Assembly (NCBI RefSeq): GCF_001895925.1
Contig: NZ_MPPI01000004.1
Span: 1-64,000, forward strand
DNA: 64,000 nucleotides
Direction: 5' to 3'
DNA from: Phormidesmis priestleyi ULC007
GTDB lineage: Bacteria; Cyanobacteriota; Cyanobacteriia; Leptolyngbyales; Leptolyngbyaceae
Shown: positions 1 to 8,735 of the stretch, piece after piece
How the letters are laid out: each line of letters opens with the position of its first letter
Position numbering within the stretch: position 1 is the stretch's first letter
Position numbers and translations under genes: made by a program
The notes under the pieces: model-generated
Seen by the model: the letters and a program-made list of their open reading frames with translations, nothing else
What the model was told of the DNA's origin: nothing
Databases searched by the model: none

Positions 1-236
1 CTTAGGATCGTGGATTAAATAACCTGTAAAAGTCCTCTGATTTGTCATTGCCGAGACTTTTGCCCCCTAAATCCCCCACGAGTGGGGGACTTTGAAACTG
101 GAGTCTTGGCTCAAAGTCCCCCAGAATGGGGGATTTAGGGGGCTGAAGCCGACCCAAACGCAACGACAATTTGTGTACACCGTAGCTTATTAGGGAGAGG
201 GCGAGAAGTTACACCTTAATAAATCCACGTTCCTTA
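1..236. mobile_element. Miniature inverted-repeat element, shell A copy 1
   Basis: The left edge reads CTTAGGATCGTGGATTAAAT; the reverse complement of the right edge reads CTAAGGAACGTGGATTTATT, giving imperfect terminal inverted repeats of about 29 bp. The centre (62-143) is a palindromic core opening GCCCCCTAAATCCCCC and closing with its complement, with an inner GGGGGACTTTGA/TCAAAGTCCCCC arm. Both flanks match the element at 13089-13332 in inverse orientation. No transposase is encoded, so it would be non-autonomous. It ends 9 bp from the stop of the adjacent Uma2 gene. The left edge coincides with the window edge and may extend further. Confidence 0.75.
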
Positions 237-244
237 GACGTTTG

Positions 245-973
245 TCAGAGCAAGTCTGGATCGATTCCCATTTCTTTTAATTTGGCGGCAAGACGCTGGG
301 CAACTTCTTCGGGGCTGGGGAGGCGGTTTCCTTGAGGGTCATACCAATAGAGCCACTCTCTTGCCCAGCCCCGATAACTGCCTTGTTCTCTGCCGATCGC
401 TAGTCCCATTTCAGGAATCCAAACAGGATCACCTGGTTGCAGTACATAGTCTTTGTCAATCAAACGATAAACTTCTAGGGGTTCATAGCGATCGCGTTGA
501 CTATATTCAGGGTTATAAACTACGTAATACAACACACCCATTCGGGCATAGTCTACTTTTTTCGTGTCATATTCATTTCCATAGGTCTTAGAAACAAACT
601 CTAGAACCAGTAGGGGAACAACATTGTTTTCTTCCCAAACCACGTAACTCAAGCGACCTTTAGGGCTTTTGACCCGATCGACTCCCAAGCTCAAAAAACC
701 ATCTGGCACGATCGCGGGCGCTTTGGGTATGTAATAAATTCCTAAATTAATTCCCCAAAACCAATCGGTTCGTTTTTGCCAATACCAGGTCAAAATTGCT
801 GCTAAAAGGCTAGGGACTAAAATTTGAAGTTCACTATCCACAGGGGTATGGTCAGTTTCGGGCAGATCTTCAGCCGATGGTAGTTGTAACGGGTTGTGCT
901 GTAGCATGACAGCCCTCACAGTTAGCGTGGTGTCTTCTATTTTAAGCGAGTGAAGCGCGATGGCTGATTTCAT
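245..973 (-). CDS. Uma2 family (DUF820) putative endonuclease
   Basis: The 242-residue protein has the Uma2/DUF820 layout: an acidic N-terminal stretch, then VPDGFLSLGV, the core strand VVPLLVLEFVS and the downstream K of DTKKVDYARMGV. Together these resemble the D...E-x-S...K pattern of the PD-(D/E)XK nuclease fold assigned to this family. The tail EEVAQRLAAKLKEMGIDPDLL is the usual C-terminal helix of the longer Uma2 subgroup. Cyanobacteria often carry dozens of such genes and their biological role is unsettled. It stands alone and abuts a miniature element at its 3' end. Met-23 is an alternative start. Confidence 0.85.
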   Translation of the reverse strand: MKSAIALHSLKIEDTTLTVRAVMLQHNPLQLPSAEDLPETDHTPVDSELQILVPSLLAAILTWYWQKRTDWFWGINLGIYYIPKAPAIVPDGFLSLGVDRVKSPKGRLSYVVWEENNVVPLLVLEFVSKTYGNEYDTKKVDYARMGVLYYVVYNPEYSQRDRYEPLEVYRLIDKDYVLQPGDPVWIPEMGLAIGREQGSYRGWAREWLYWYDPQGNRLPSPEEVAQRLAAKLKEMGIDPDLL

Positions 974-1033
974 CGTCTCGTCTGCAAGGTATCCTAATTT
1001 ATGGGCAAAACCAACCTCAATTGAGAAAGATCT

Positions 1034-2314
1034 GTGCTTGACCTGAAGCTAATTCGCGAAAATCCAGCATTCGTTCAAGAGAAACTTAACCAGCGTGGCG
1101 GCGGTTATGATATTCAGCCGATCGTGCAGTTTGACCAGCAGCAGCGAGAACTAGAGAAAACGCGATCGACGCTTCAGGCACGCAGCAACGAAATCGGTAA
1201 ACTAGTCGGACAAAAGATCAAATCGGGCAGCGATCCAAAAGGTGAAGAGATTCAAGCCCTGCGGGATGAAGGCAACCAGATCAAAGCTGAGTTGGGCGAA
1301 TCGGAGCCGCAAGAAAAAGACCTGAAGGCGCAGATTGAGACGCTGTTGTTAACGTTGCCCAATCTGCCCGGTGACACGACTCCGATCGGCAAAGATGAAA
1401 CCGAAAATGTAGAAGTTCGGCGGTGGGGCGATGAGTTTAAGCCGCAAGGTGGAAATTTTCTACCCCACTATGAGATTGGCGAAAAGCTCGGCATTCTGAA
1501 CACCGAACGGGCAACAAAAGTCGCTCAAACTCGATTTGTGGCATTGTTTGGAGCAGGTGCGGCGCTAGAGCGGGCGTTGATTCAGTTTATGCTCGATCGT
1601 CAAATCGCAGCAGGCTACCTCGAAGTTTTGCCGCCGTTTTTAATCAATACTCAATCCCTGATCGCTACAGGACAGTTACCCAAATTTGCGGAAGAGAGCT
1701 TTAAGTGCAGCGACGACGATCTGTGGTTAGCACCTACGGCTGAAGTGCCCGTCACAAATCTTTATCGAGATGATGTTTTGGCGGCGGACAGTTTACCAAT
1801 TCATCACTGTGCCTATACGCCCTGCTTTCGACGTGAGGCTGGCAGCTATGGCAGAGATACCCGTGGGCTGATTCGACTGCACCAATTTAATAAAGTGGAA
1901 TTGGTTAAAATCGTTCATCCCAGCACGTCTGGGCAGGAGCATCAAGCGTTAGTGCAGAATGCGGAGGCGATTCTTGAGGCGTTGAAGTTGCCTTATCGGA
2001 CGATCGAGCTTTGTACCGGAGATCTAGGTTTTGGCGCTGCAAAATGCTACGACTTAGAAGTTTGGCTACCTTCGACTGGCACTTATCGCGAGATTTCAAG
2101 TTGCTCAAACTTTTTCGATTTTCAAGCCCGACGCGGCAATATTCGTTTTAAAGAAGCCGGACAAAAAGGAACGCAGTTTGTCCACACGCTGAATGGTTCA
2201 GGGTTAGCGGTGGGTCGGACAATGGCAGCCGTTTTAGAAAACTATCAGCAGCCCGACGGGACAGTTCGACTACCCGACGTGTTGCAGCCTTATTTGAAGC
2301 GCCAAACCTTGTGA
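1034..2314 (+). CDS. serS: Seryl-tRNA synthetase
   Basis: The 426-residue class II aminoacyl-tRNA synthetase charges tRNA-Ser. The N-terminal ~110 residues form the long antiparallel coiled-coil tRNA-binding arm ([18 protein letters not shown] onward). Motif 2 is visible as [21 protein letters not shown] and motif 3 as [18 protein letters not shown]. The start is GTG at 1034, since the family begins [11 protein letters not shown] and this codon reproduces it. Length matches bacterial SerRS. It leads the plus-strand housekeeping run serS, rseP, nth, with a 107-bp gap before rseP. Confidence 0.97.
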   Translation: MLDLKLIRENPAFVQEKLNQRGGGYDIQPIVQFDQQQRELEKTRSTLQARSNEIGKLVGQKIKSGSDPKGEEIQALRDEGNQIKAELGESEPQEKDLKAQIETLLLTLPNLPGDTTPIGKDETENVEVRRWGDEFKPQGGNFLPHYEIGEKLGILNTERATKVAQTRFVALFGAGAALERALIQFMLDRQIAAGYLEVLPPFLINTQSLIATGQLPKFAEESFKCSDDDLWLAPTAEVPVTNLYRDDVLAADSLPIHHCAYTPCFRREAGSYGRDTRGLIRLHQFNKVELVKIVHPSTSGQEHQALVQNAEAILEALKLPYRTIELCTGDLGFGAAKCYDLEVWLPSTGTYREISSCSNFFDFQARRGNIRFKEAGQKGTQFVHTLNGSGLAVGRTMAAVLENYQQPDGTVRLPDVLQPYLKRQTL

Positions 2315-2421
2315 TTTCTTTCTCCTTCTTTGGGATCAATTCTGGAGTGAAGTTTTGTGACGACCCAGCTTGCACTCTAGAATAGAGAGATGTCTTCATC
2401 GGAGCTTACAGGTCTTAGCCT

Positions 2422-3498
2422 ATGTCAGTTTTGGCTGTTGTTGCCCTTCTCGCAGTCCTGATCTTCGTACACGAACTGGGTCACTTCCTGGCTGCGCGAC
2501 TTCAGGGAATCTATGCAAATCGCTTCTCGATCGGATTTGGCCCCATTTTGTGGAAATATCAGGGATCGCAAACCGAATATGCGCTTCGTGCCTTGCCCTT
2601 GGGCGGGTTTGTGGGCTTTCCTGATGACGATCCTGATAGCAAAATTCCGCCCAACGACCCAAATTTGCTGCGAAATCGTCCGGTGTTAGATCGGGCGATC
2701 GTGATCAGTGCGGGTGTAATCTCAAATCTCTTGTTTGCTTATCTTGTGCTGGTAACTCAACTGGCGATTGTCGGCTTGCCCACTAGTTTTAACTATCAAG
2801 CGGGCGTAATTGTGCCGCAAGTGGTGTCTAAAGATGCCGTCGCAGCCCAAGCGGGGGTGAAAGACGGTGATTTGATTGTTGCGGTGAATGGTCAGACGCT
2901 AGAAGCTTCAGCGAAGGCGACTGATAGTTTGCGTCAAGCGATCGAATCAAATCCTGGCAAGCCCATTCAGCTACAAATTCAGCGTCAGGGAGAGCCTGTT
3001 TCGCTGACCGTTACGCCTAAAGCCGATGACAAAGGAAAAGGTCGGATTGGTGTGCAGCTTCGACCGAATGGTCAAACGGTCTATCAGCGTCCGAGCAATC
3101 TTTTGAGCATTTTTGGCATCGCTGCCGAAGAGTTTCAGCGCATCGTGGTGCTGACGGTGCAAGGGTTTGGACAGTTGGTTAGCAACTTTAGCAAGACCGC
3201 AGAACAGGTAGCGGGCCCGGTGGCGATCGTCGCGACGGGTGCCAAAATCGCTCAAGCCGATTCTGCTAGCTTGTTTAATTTTGCCGCTCTAATCAGCATT
3301 AATTTGGCAGTCATTAACATCCTGCCTTTACCCGCTCTCGACGGCGGTCAGCTTGCCTTTTTGCTCATCGAAGGCCTGCGCGGAAAGCCTGTTCCGACTC
3401 GCATTCAAGATGGCGTAATGCAAACTGGATTGGTGCTGTTGCTGAGTTTGGGCGTTTTTCTGATCATTCGAGACACCGTTAATCTGATTCCGCAGTAG
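2422..3498 (+). CDS. rseP: Site-2 intramembrane zinc metalloprotease RseP
   Basis: A 358-residue membrane protease of the S2P/M50 family, acting in regulated intramembrane proteolysis. The first transmembrane segment carries the zinc motif HELGH near residue 17. A single PDZ domain follows at about residues 115-200 (AQAGVKDGDLIVAVNGQTL). The C-terminal membrane core carries NILPLPALDGGQL, matching the NxxPxxxLDG motif that supplies the third zinc ligand. The single PDZ is usual for cyanobacterial homologues, whereas E. coli RseP has two. Its stop codon overlaps the nth start by one base, so the two are probably cotranscribed. Confidence 0.95.
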   Translation: MSVLAVVALLAVLIFVHELGHFLAARLQGIYANRFSIGFGPILWKYQGSQTEYALRALPLGGFVGFPDDDPDSKIPPNDPNLLRNRPVLDRAIVISAGVISNLLFAYLVLVTQLAIVGLPTSFNYQAGVIVPQVVSKDAVAAQAGVKDGDLIVAVNGQTLEASAKATDSLRQAIESNPGKPIQLQIQRQGEPVSLTVTPKADDKGKGRIGVQLRPNGQTVYQRPSNLLSIFGIAAEEFQRIVVLTVQGFGQLVSNFSKTAEQVAGPVAIVATGAKIAQADSASLFNFAALISINLAVINILPLPALDGGQLAFLLIEGLRGKPVPTRIQDGVMQTGLVLLLSLGVFLIIRDTVNLIPQ

Positions 3499-4190
3499 TG
3501 AGTATTACGCGCAAGATTTCTGCAAAAAAACAGCGTGCATTGGAGATTCTGATTCGCCTCAAGCGTCTCTACCCCGAAGCTCCTTGCACGTTGGATTATG
3601 AAACGCCCGTTCAACTGATGGTGGCGACGATTCTGTCGGCTCAATGCACTGATGCGAGAGTCAATTTAGTCACGCCAGAGCTATTTCGGAGATTTCCAGA
3701 TGCGGCAGCGTTGGCAGGGGCAGACGTGGCAGAGCTTGAAAATCTAGTGCGCTCTACGGGTTTTTATCGCAACAAGGCGAAGAATATCCAAGCCGCGTGT
3801 CAGATGATCATGACTGAGTTTGGCGGTCAAGTGCCCAGAATGATGGAAGACTTGCTCAAGCTTCCGGGTGTGGCTCGCAAAACGGCTAATGTGGTGTCTG
3901 CTCACGCCTATGGCGTAAATTTGGGGGTCACGGTCGATACTCATGTCAAGCGACTGACTTATCGCCTCGGACTCACTAAAAACACCGATCCCGTTAAAAT
4001 TGAGCGAGATTTGATGAAACTAATTGCTCAACCTGAGTGGGAAAATTGGTCAATTCGGCTGATCTATCACGGTCGCGCAACTTGCATGGCCAGAAATCCG
4101 CAGTGCGATCGCTGTGAGCTTGCTGATCTCTGCCCCTCGGCAAACTTGTCTGAAAAACCGACGCTAGAAGCAACTAGCCCAGTTTTGTAA
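3498..4190 (+). CDS. nth: Endonuclease III (DNA glycosylase/AP lyase)
   Basis: A 230-residue base-excision repair enzyme that removes oxidised pyrimidines and cleaves at AP sites. The helix-hairpin-helix reads LPGVARKTANVV with the catalytic Lys in it, and the catalytic Asp follows in VDTHVKRLTYRLGL. The C-terminus carries the [4Fe-4S] ligands with Cys-x6-Cys-x2-Cys-x5-Cys spacing (CMARNPQCDRCELADLC). The GTG start shares its G with the rseP TAG stop, a tight translational coupling. The N-terminal ISAKKQRALEILIRL matches the family. Confidence 0.96.
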   Translation: MSITRKISAKKQRALEILIRLKRLYPEAPCTLDYETPVQLMVATILSAQCTDARVNLVTPELFRRFPDAAALAGADVAELENLVRSTGFYRNKAKNIQAACQMIMTEFGGQVPRMMEDLLKLPGVARKTANVVSAHAYGVNLGVTVDTHVKRLTYRLGLTKNTDPVKIERDLMKLIAQPEWENWSIRLIYHGRATCMARNPQCDRCELADLCPSANLSEKPTLEATSPVL

Positions 4191-4211
4191 GGGCATGGCA
4201 CGGCCGTGCCC
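4191..4211. repeat. GC-rich palindrome after nth
   Basis: GGCACGGCCGTGCC (4197-4210) is a perfect 14-bp palindrome starting one base after the nth stop. Related GTAGGGGC..GCCCC palindromes occur at 17913-17937 and 38868-38892. It may act as a short transcriptional stem-loop, but no T-run follows. Confidence 0.6.
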
Positions 4212-4350
4212 ATTAGCTTTGCCAGTAACCAATATTATTTAATCCGCGATCCTTGGCGCGATCGCAGCAGGAATCTCAAATCTATTTTGCCACTCGCTCG
4301 ATCAATTCGGTAGAATGAGAGGCACTGTCTTTAAAAGGGTCAAAATCTTC

Positions 4351-4653
4351 ATGGCTAAGAAGAGCATGATTGAGCGGGCTAAAAAACGCCAAGAAACGGT
4401 GGACAAATATGCTGAACAGAGAGCAGAGCTGAAAGAGCAGTTCGCAAAAGCGACGACTCAACAGCAAAAGCTGGCAATCCATCGTCAAATTCAGCAATTG
4501 CCTCGCAACAGTGCTCGTGTGCGGGTGCGGAAGATTTGCTGGGTCACGGGTCGTGCTAGAGGCGTATATAGCGACTTTGGTCTGTCTCGCCACGTCTTTC
4601 GTGAAATGGCCCACCAAGGGCTTTTGCCAGGTGTGGTTAAGTCAAGCTGGTAG
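4351..4653 (+). CDS. rpsN: 30S ribosomal protein S14
   Basis: The 100-residue protein starts [15 protein letters not shown] and contains the [32 protein letters not shown] block of S14. It binds 16S rRNA in the small-subunit head. The zinc-binding CxxC pairs of the short S14 type are absent, so this is the zinc-independent ~100-residue form found in cyanobacteria and plastids. I chose the ATG at 4351 rather than in-frame starts further upstream, because it gives the family N-terminus exactly. It is monocistronic, away from the main ribosomal protein clusters, and followed by a strong terminator-like hairpin. Confidence 0.97.
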   Translation: MAKKSMIERAKKRQETVDKYAEQRAELKEQFAKATTQQQKLAIHRQIQQLPRNSARVRVRKICWVTGRARGVYSDFGLSRHVFREMAHQGLLPGVVKSSW

Positions 4654-4654
4654 A

Positions 4655-4740
4655 AAAGTTTTGAGTTACGAATTTTGAGTTTTGAGTTAGAAATGCTGAT
4701 TGACTCAATACTCAAAATTCAACGCTCAAAGCTTTTTTAT
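4655..4740 (+). terminator. Rho-independent terminator of rpsN
   Basis: TTTGAGTT/GAATTTTGAGT units on the left (4658-4687) pair with ACTCAA/ACTCAAAATTC/GCTCAAAG on the right (4703-4731), forming a long AT-rich stem. CTTTTTTAT follows. It lies directly after the rpsN stop and before the convergent gene at 4747. Confidence 0.75.
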
Positions 4741-4746
4741 TGGTTT

Positions 4747-5076
4747 TTATTGCCCACAACAGCGATCGATGCCTAAACTATCTAGCAGAATGTCACTGAC
4801 TGCATTGGCGACCGCGAACTCGCTATAAAAACTTTGAGAAAAATCAAAGGCTTGCATTTCTGAAATGATCGCAAGCACCAATGAGCCTAAATCATTCTCG
4901 TCTTCCATGCGCTGCCGCACGTAAATTTGAGCAGCCCTTTGCGCGATCGTGTGATTAATCGCTTCTGGCAAAAATTCTTGATCTAGCCATTTGTGTAAGT
5001 TTCGCTGTAGCCACTCTCCTTCTTGCACTGGATTAGTGGCTGCGGGTAGCGTGATCGGTGGGATGGGTTCAACCAT
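4747..5076 (-). CDS. Conserved hypothetical protein (109 aa)
   Basis: I do not recognise a named family. The protein is acidic and predicted mostly helical, with no signal peptide or membrane segment. The N-terminus is proline-rich (EPIPPITLPAA), followed by helices such as WLQRNLHKWLDQEFLPEA and AQRAAQIYVRQRMEDEND, and it ends in Cys-Cys-Gly-Gln. It looks like one of the small single-copy cytosolic proteins common in cyanobacteria. It converges with rpsN and diverges from aat. Function unknown. Confidence 0.7.
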   Translation of the reverse strand: MVEPIPPITLPAATNPVQEGEWLQRNLHKWLDQEFLPEAINHTIAQRAAQIYVRQRMEDENDLGSLVLAIISEMQAFDFSQSFYSEFAVANAVSDILLDSLGIDRCCGQ

Positions 5077-5173
5077 TTGCTATGACACCTGCAACGATCA
5101 ACGAAACTATCCAAACTATACACTCATCGCTTTGTCATTGGTCACTCTCGCAACTCATCGAAAATAACCCTTT

Positions 5174-5752
5174 ATGCAAATCGATGTGCCATCCATTATT
5201 GAAGGATATGCCCAGGGTTATTTTTTAATGGCAGATGAGTCGGGGCACGATTTGGACTGGTATTCGAGTCGAGAACGGACGTTAATTCCGCTGGATGGGC
5301 GGTTTCGCTATCCACGATCGCTGCAACGAGTTTTAAACCAAGACCGCTTTACGACTGCGGTGAGTCGAGACTTTAAAGCGGTGGTGGAGGGATGCGCCGA
5401 TCGCGAAACCACCTGGATTTCTGAGGAGCTTAAACAAGTCTATTGGGCACTGCATCACGCAGGGTGGGCACACAGTTTTGAAACCTGGCAAGGCGACCAA
5501 CTTGCAGGCGGCATTCTAGGCATTGTGATTCGCGGCGCTTTCATTGGGGAGTCAATGTTTTTTAAGATTCCAGACGGCTCGAAGGTGGCAATGGTCAAAC
5601 TCGTCGAGCGGCTGCGAAACCGAAAGTTTGTGCTGTTTGATGCTCAAATGACGAACCCGCACTTAGAGCGATTTGGGTCGTATGTAATCAACAATCGCCT
5701 CTACAAAGATTTGTTGAGACAAGCTTTAGAGCGCAACTGCTCACTTGAGTAG
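5174..5752 (+). CDS. aat: Leucyl/phenylalanyl-tRNA-protein transferase
   Basis: The 192-residue enzyme transfers Leu or Phe from aminoacyl-tRNA to the N-terminal Arg or Lys of proteins, marking them for ClpS/ClpAP-type turnover (N-end rule). Family motifs are visible: EGYAQGYFLMAD, WYSSRERTLIPLD, GGILGIVIRGAFIGESMFF and the C-terminal DAQMTNPHLERFGS. It is shorter than E. coli Aat (234 aa) because of a reduced N-terminal domain, which is usual in cyanobacteria. It is a monocistronic plus-strand gene. A fragment of a miniature-element end begins 6 bp after the stop. Confidence 0.94.
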   Translation: MQIDVPSIIEGYAQGYFLMADESGHDLDWYSSRERTLIPLDGRFRYPRSLQRVLNQDRFTTAVSRDFKAVVEGCADRETTWISEELKQVYWALHHAGWAHSFETWQGDQLAGGILGIVIRGAFIGESMFFKIPDGSKVAMVKLVERLRNRKFVLFDAQMTNPHLERFGSYVINNRLYKDLLRQALERNCSLE

Positions 5753-5757
5753 TGCGA

Positions 5758-5786
5758 TTAAGGATCGGGAATTAAATAACCTGTAA
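5758..5786. repeat. Solo shell-A end adjoining a hairpin core
   Basis: TTAAGGATCGGGAATTAAAT followed by AACCTGTAA nearly matches the left terminus of the element at position 1. The usual CCCCCTAAATCCCCC core is absent; instead the CGCCC..GGGCG-type hairpin repeat of 5810-5957 follows 24 bp later. Confidence 0.65.
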
Positions 5787-5809
5787 TTTTTGACGAGCTT
5801 TGTTCATAG

Positions 5810-5957
5810 CCTCACTCGCCCGGAAATCAATTTCCAGGCTAACAGCGAAAGTCCTCTGAACAGGACTGGAAGAGAAAGGCTAGACCTCAGTCCGTTTCAA
5901 CGGACTTTCGCTATTAGCCCGAACTTCTAGTTCAGGGCGGACAAGCACCGCAGCGAA
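5810..5957. repeat. Imperfect palindromic hairpin repeat R1
   Basis: The left arm contains CTCGCCCGGAAATCAATTTCC and AGCGAAAGTCC; the right arm contains GGACTTTCGCT and GAACTTCTAGTTCAGGGCGG, so the segment can fold into a long multi-stem hairpin. Inner hairpins of the form GTCCTCTGAACAGGAC and GTCCGTTTCAACGGAC are present. Related copies occur at 14292-14475, 32570-32725 and 56260-56390. The right end runs into an Uma2 reading frame and truncates it. Confidence 0.75.
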
Positions 5958-6351
5958 GAGCACTGAACCTTAGCGTTGAATCAGCAATTTCGATTAACAA
6001 GAAAACTTCATCCGGTGCAGGATGATGGTTGAAATAAGCCCGACGATCGACCTGCACAACTGCAATATCCGGTTCGGGTTCAGAATTGGGACGAATCGTG
6101 ATGGGTAATGGATTGCGAATAAAGGCGCGATCGCCCAACAAACGCGTCAGATAATTTCCTGCCCATTGAGTCGTCGAAGCGTGAGGAGGATTTTGAGGAC
6201 TCATCTGAATAATTTTTCCTTCTAGCAATTCAACCTTATCGTCTGTGGTGAGAATTCCCGCCTCAATCATGCAGTGATATTCATCAACGCTCCACAGACG
6301 CAACGGAATTGCTGGGATTGTTGACCCAACAAACGCTTCAGTCTGGGCCAT
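5932..6351 (-). pseudogene. Uma2 family gene truncated by hairpin repeat
   Basis: The first ~120 residues are a standard Uma2 N-terminal half: LWSVDEYHCMIEAGILTTDDKVELLEGKIIQMSPQ, then SEPEPDIAVVQVD with the presumed active-site Asp, then VFLLIEIADSTL with the Glu. After STLR the frame enters the R1 repeat and ends within 13 codons (FSALRCGACPP). The usual continuation (Lys-containing AGIxEYWIVN region) is missing, so 139 residues replace the ~185 expected. The catalytic Lys is lost and it is probably non-functional. The neighbour upstream on the same strand is mnmA, with a 26-bp gap. Confidence 0.8.
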
Positions 6352-6377
6352 GCTGCTATCCCTCCGGTTGATACTTT

Positions 6378-7433
6378 TTAAGGTTGCCGCTCAATGATGC
6401 CGCCGCCGAGCAACACCTCTCCGTCATACCAAACGGCGGCTTGACCGGGCGTGATGCTGAACTGGGGGTCATCAAACACAATTCGCACACGAGAATCTTC
6501 GATCGGAATCACCGTCGCAGGCACCGCAGAAGACCGATATCGAATCTGAACTTCGGCATGAATTGGGGTCGTGGGTGCCGCAATCGAAACCCAGTTGACG
6601 CGCTGTACCGTGCAACCTGGATCTTGAGCTTCAGAGCGATCGCCCACAACGACCCGATTTCGTCCGGGGTCGAGTTCGAGGACATAAAGCGGTTCGCTGT
6701 GGGCGATGCCGAGTCCTTTGCGTTGTCCGATCGTGTAGTGATGAACGCCTTCATGTTGACCCAAAACGGTTCCCGATCGATCCACAATGTCGCCCGTTTG
6801 GGGCGTGATGTATTGGTCGAGAAACGCCCGCATCGAGCCGTTTGCCTCAACCAGACAAAGATCTTGGCTTTCGGGCTTGTCGGCAGTGTGCAAGCCAAAC
6901 TCAGCCGCAATGCGTCGCGTCTCAGTTTTGGGCTGTTCGCCCAACGGAAAGATGACTTGAGAGAGAATATCTTGCTCCAAGTCGTAGAGGAAATAGGACT
7001 GGTCTTTGCTGCGATCGACGGCGCGAAGTAATTGATAGCGTCCTGTCTGCTCGTCGTAACGAGTTCGGGCATAGTGACCTGTGGCGATCGTATCGATGCC
7101 CAATTGCTCACGCGCATAGTTCAGCATTGGCGTAAATTTGACCGCCTTGTTGCACTGAGAACACGGGAGCGGCGTAATGCCATCGCTGTAGCCAGACACC
7201 AGATAATCGACAATGTTTTCTTGAAAGCGATCGCGACTATCCACGATGTGGTGGGGAATGCCTAAAAAGTCGCAAAGTTTGGCAGCGTCTACCATGCCTT
7301 CTGAGCAGCACTGACCCTTGCCCTTCATCAACCAAAGGGTTACGCCAACGACATCATAGCCTTGATGATGGAGAGCGGCTGCGGCAACTGAGCTATCGAC
7401 TCCGCCGGAGAGTCCTACCACAACTTTGTTCAT
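6378..7433 (-). CDS. mnmA: tRNA 2-thiouridylase MnmA
   Basis: The 351-residue enzyme thiolates U34 of tRNA-Lys/Glu/Gln, using sulfur relayed from a cysteine desulfurase. The ATP pyrophosphatase loop [14 protein letters not shown] starts near residue 5. The first catalytic Cys lies in [14 protein letters not shown] and the second in ESQDLCLVE. The C-terminal half has [12 protein letters not shown] and the beta-barrel domain ending GGGIIERQP. Length and domain order match bacterial MnmA. The start ATG at 7433 gives [11 protein letters not shown] directly. Confidence 0.96.
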   Translation of the reverse strand: MNKVVVGLSGGVDSSVAAAALHHQGYDVVGVTLWLMKGKGQCCSEGMVDAAKLCDFLGIPHHIVDSRDRFQENIVDYLVSGYSDGITPLPCSQCNKAVKFTPMLNYAREQLGIDTIATGHYARTRYDEQTGRYQLLRAVDRSKDQSYFLYDLEQDILSQVIFPLGEQPKTETRRIAAEFGLHTADKPESQDLCLVEANGSMRAFLDQYITPQTGDIVDRSGTVLGQHEGVHHYTIGQRKGLGIAHSEPLYVLELDPGRNRVVVGDRSEAQDPGCTVQRVNWVSIAAPTTPIHAEVQIRYRSSAVPATVIPIEDSRVRIVFDDPQFSITPGQAAVWYDGEVLLGGGIIERQP

Positions 7434-7559
7434 GGAATGAAATATGGAAAATTAAATTCTCTTATAGGCTAACACCTCAGCCTCTATCCTTTCTGCTTCT
7501 GCGATCGTGGGTTTGTGTTAATATGACCGGAAAATTTTGCAGCCGAGGGGTTAATCTAC

Positions 7560-8297
7560 ATGACTTGCGTTTCGCCCAGTGTTTCTCGCCAAAATCGATG
7601 GAAAAGAATCCAACGCTCGGTCTCATTTATCGTATTGGGAGGATGCTTATCTGGGTTGATCGCCCCGATCGCGGCGGCTCAGTCTCCTGGTTTTCCCTTA
7701 CCGCCTGCACCGCCTGCGACTCCTGTGCCTCCGCAGACATTGCCGACTCTGCCAGTTGAGGGTACGCCGCTTCCCAGCGATCGGGTTTTTCAGGCACCGA
7801 TCAATCAGCAGCCAGTTCCGATCGCCGCTCCGAGCAATCGTCCGCAATATCGAGTGTTTGTGAATGGTGACAGCGCTCTGTTGTTGCAGCAAGTCAGACG
7901 AGTAGAGCCACAGGCATTTATTCAACAATATGGGGGGCGGCAGGTGATTCAGGCGGGTGTTTTTAGCACTGAGGCAAATGCGCGTCAGCAGACCGAAGCT
8001 TTAGCGGCGCAGGGAATTGCGAGCGAGATCAGCACCTCTAATATGGGATCGCTACCCGGCGGAAACAGCGCTAGAGGCTATTATGTGGTTGTCCCAGAAG
8101 GTCGATCGGACTTGAATGACTTGCGCGATCGGACGATTCGATTAGGGGTTCAACAAAACTCGATTCAACTGCGAGATCGTCCGTTAGGCCCGCATTTGGC
8201 AGTGGGCCCGTTTGCCCAGCGCCAGCAGGCTGAGACGATGGAACGCTATCTGAGAGACAAGGGGAACTTAGATGCGCGGATCGTTTTCGATCGCTAG
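7560..8297 (+). CDS. Secreted SPOR-like repeat protein
   Basis: The 245-residue protein has a basic N-terminus and a hydrophobic segment (SVSFIVLGGCLSGLIAPIAAAQ) that looks like a signal peptide cleaved after AAA. A Pro-rich linker (PLPPAPPATPVPPQTLPTLP) follows. The C-terminal ~140 residues contain two SPOR-like units, VIQAGVFSTEANARQQTEALAAQG and LAVGPFAQRQQAETMERYLRDKG. SPOR domains bind denuded septal peptidoglycan, so a periplasmic cell-wall role is likely, but this is inference. A GAGGGG ribosome-binding site precedes the ATG. It converges with the membrane-protein gene at 8294, overlapping by 4 bp. Confidence 0.75.
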   Translation: MTCVSPSVSRQNRWKRIQRSVSFIVLGGCLSGLIAPIAAAQSPGFPLPPAPPATPVPPQTLPTLPVEGTPLPSDRVFQAPINQQPVPIAAPSNRPQYRVFVNGDSALLLQQVRRVEPQAFIQQYGGRQVIQAGVFSTEANARQQTEALAAQGIASEISTSNMGSLPGGNSARGYYVVVPEGRSDLNDLRDRTIRLGVQQNSIQLRDRPLGPHLAVGPFAQRQQAETMERYLRDKGNLDARIVFDR

Positions 8298-8719
8298 GTA
8301 AATTGCCCCAGCGTCCATCCCAGCCCTAAGCCAATCCATGAGGTCACGGTGAGCAGAGTGCAAGTCTGGACGTTGTTGAATTCTGCGGTGAGGAGGTCAA
8401 TTCGGGCTAACGCTTCGGCAGAAAGAATCAGGATAATCGGCATGAAGAGCTTGAGCCAGTTGAGCACGATCGACGCGAAGGCGGCTGCAACAATGAGCGC
8501 ACAAAACGCCACCGTATCAGAAGTAAACCATCGCGAAACCAAGTGGCTCAGGCCCGTCAGTAGGTTGATAAACATTAGGGCCAGCACCAACGCCCACGCG
8601 ATCGCAAAGGCAAATGCTGCCCAAGAGTGAGTGGTTGATGCCAGGAGATTGCCAAACGTGATGTGGGCTGCTAGCAGCAGGGCGAGAGACACCCAGGGAA
8701 GTTTTTTAGGAGCAACCAT
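8294..8719 (-). CDS. Small integral membrane protein (141 aa)
   Basis: With the ATG at 8719 (MVAPKKLPWVSL) the protein has four predicted transmembrane segments: VSLALLLAAHITFGNLLA, FAFAIAWALVLALMFINLL, FCALIVAAAFASIVLNWL and TLLTVTSWIGLGLGWTLG. Upstream in-frame codons overlap the end of the beta-glucosidase gene and add a hydrophilic tail, so I reject the longer form. No family is recognised. It lies 16 bp downstream of the glucosidase on the same strand and may be cotranscribed with it. Confidence 0.7.
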   Translation of the reverse strand: MVAPKKLPWVSLALLLAAHITFGNLLASTTHSWAAFAFAIAWALVLALMFINLLTGLSHLVSRWFTSDTVAFCALIVAAAFASIVLNWLKLFMPIILILSAEALARIDLLTAEFNNVQTCTLLTVTSWIGLGLGWTLGQFT

Positions 8720-8735
8720 GAGAACTGGATTTGAA

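Noticed and set aside
6384-7031. 215-codon plus-strand frame opposite mnmA
   Set aside because: It is antisense to a conserved mnmA with all catalytic motifs and has no domain.
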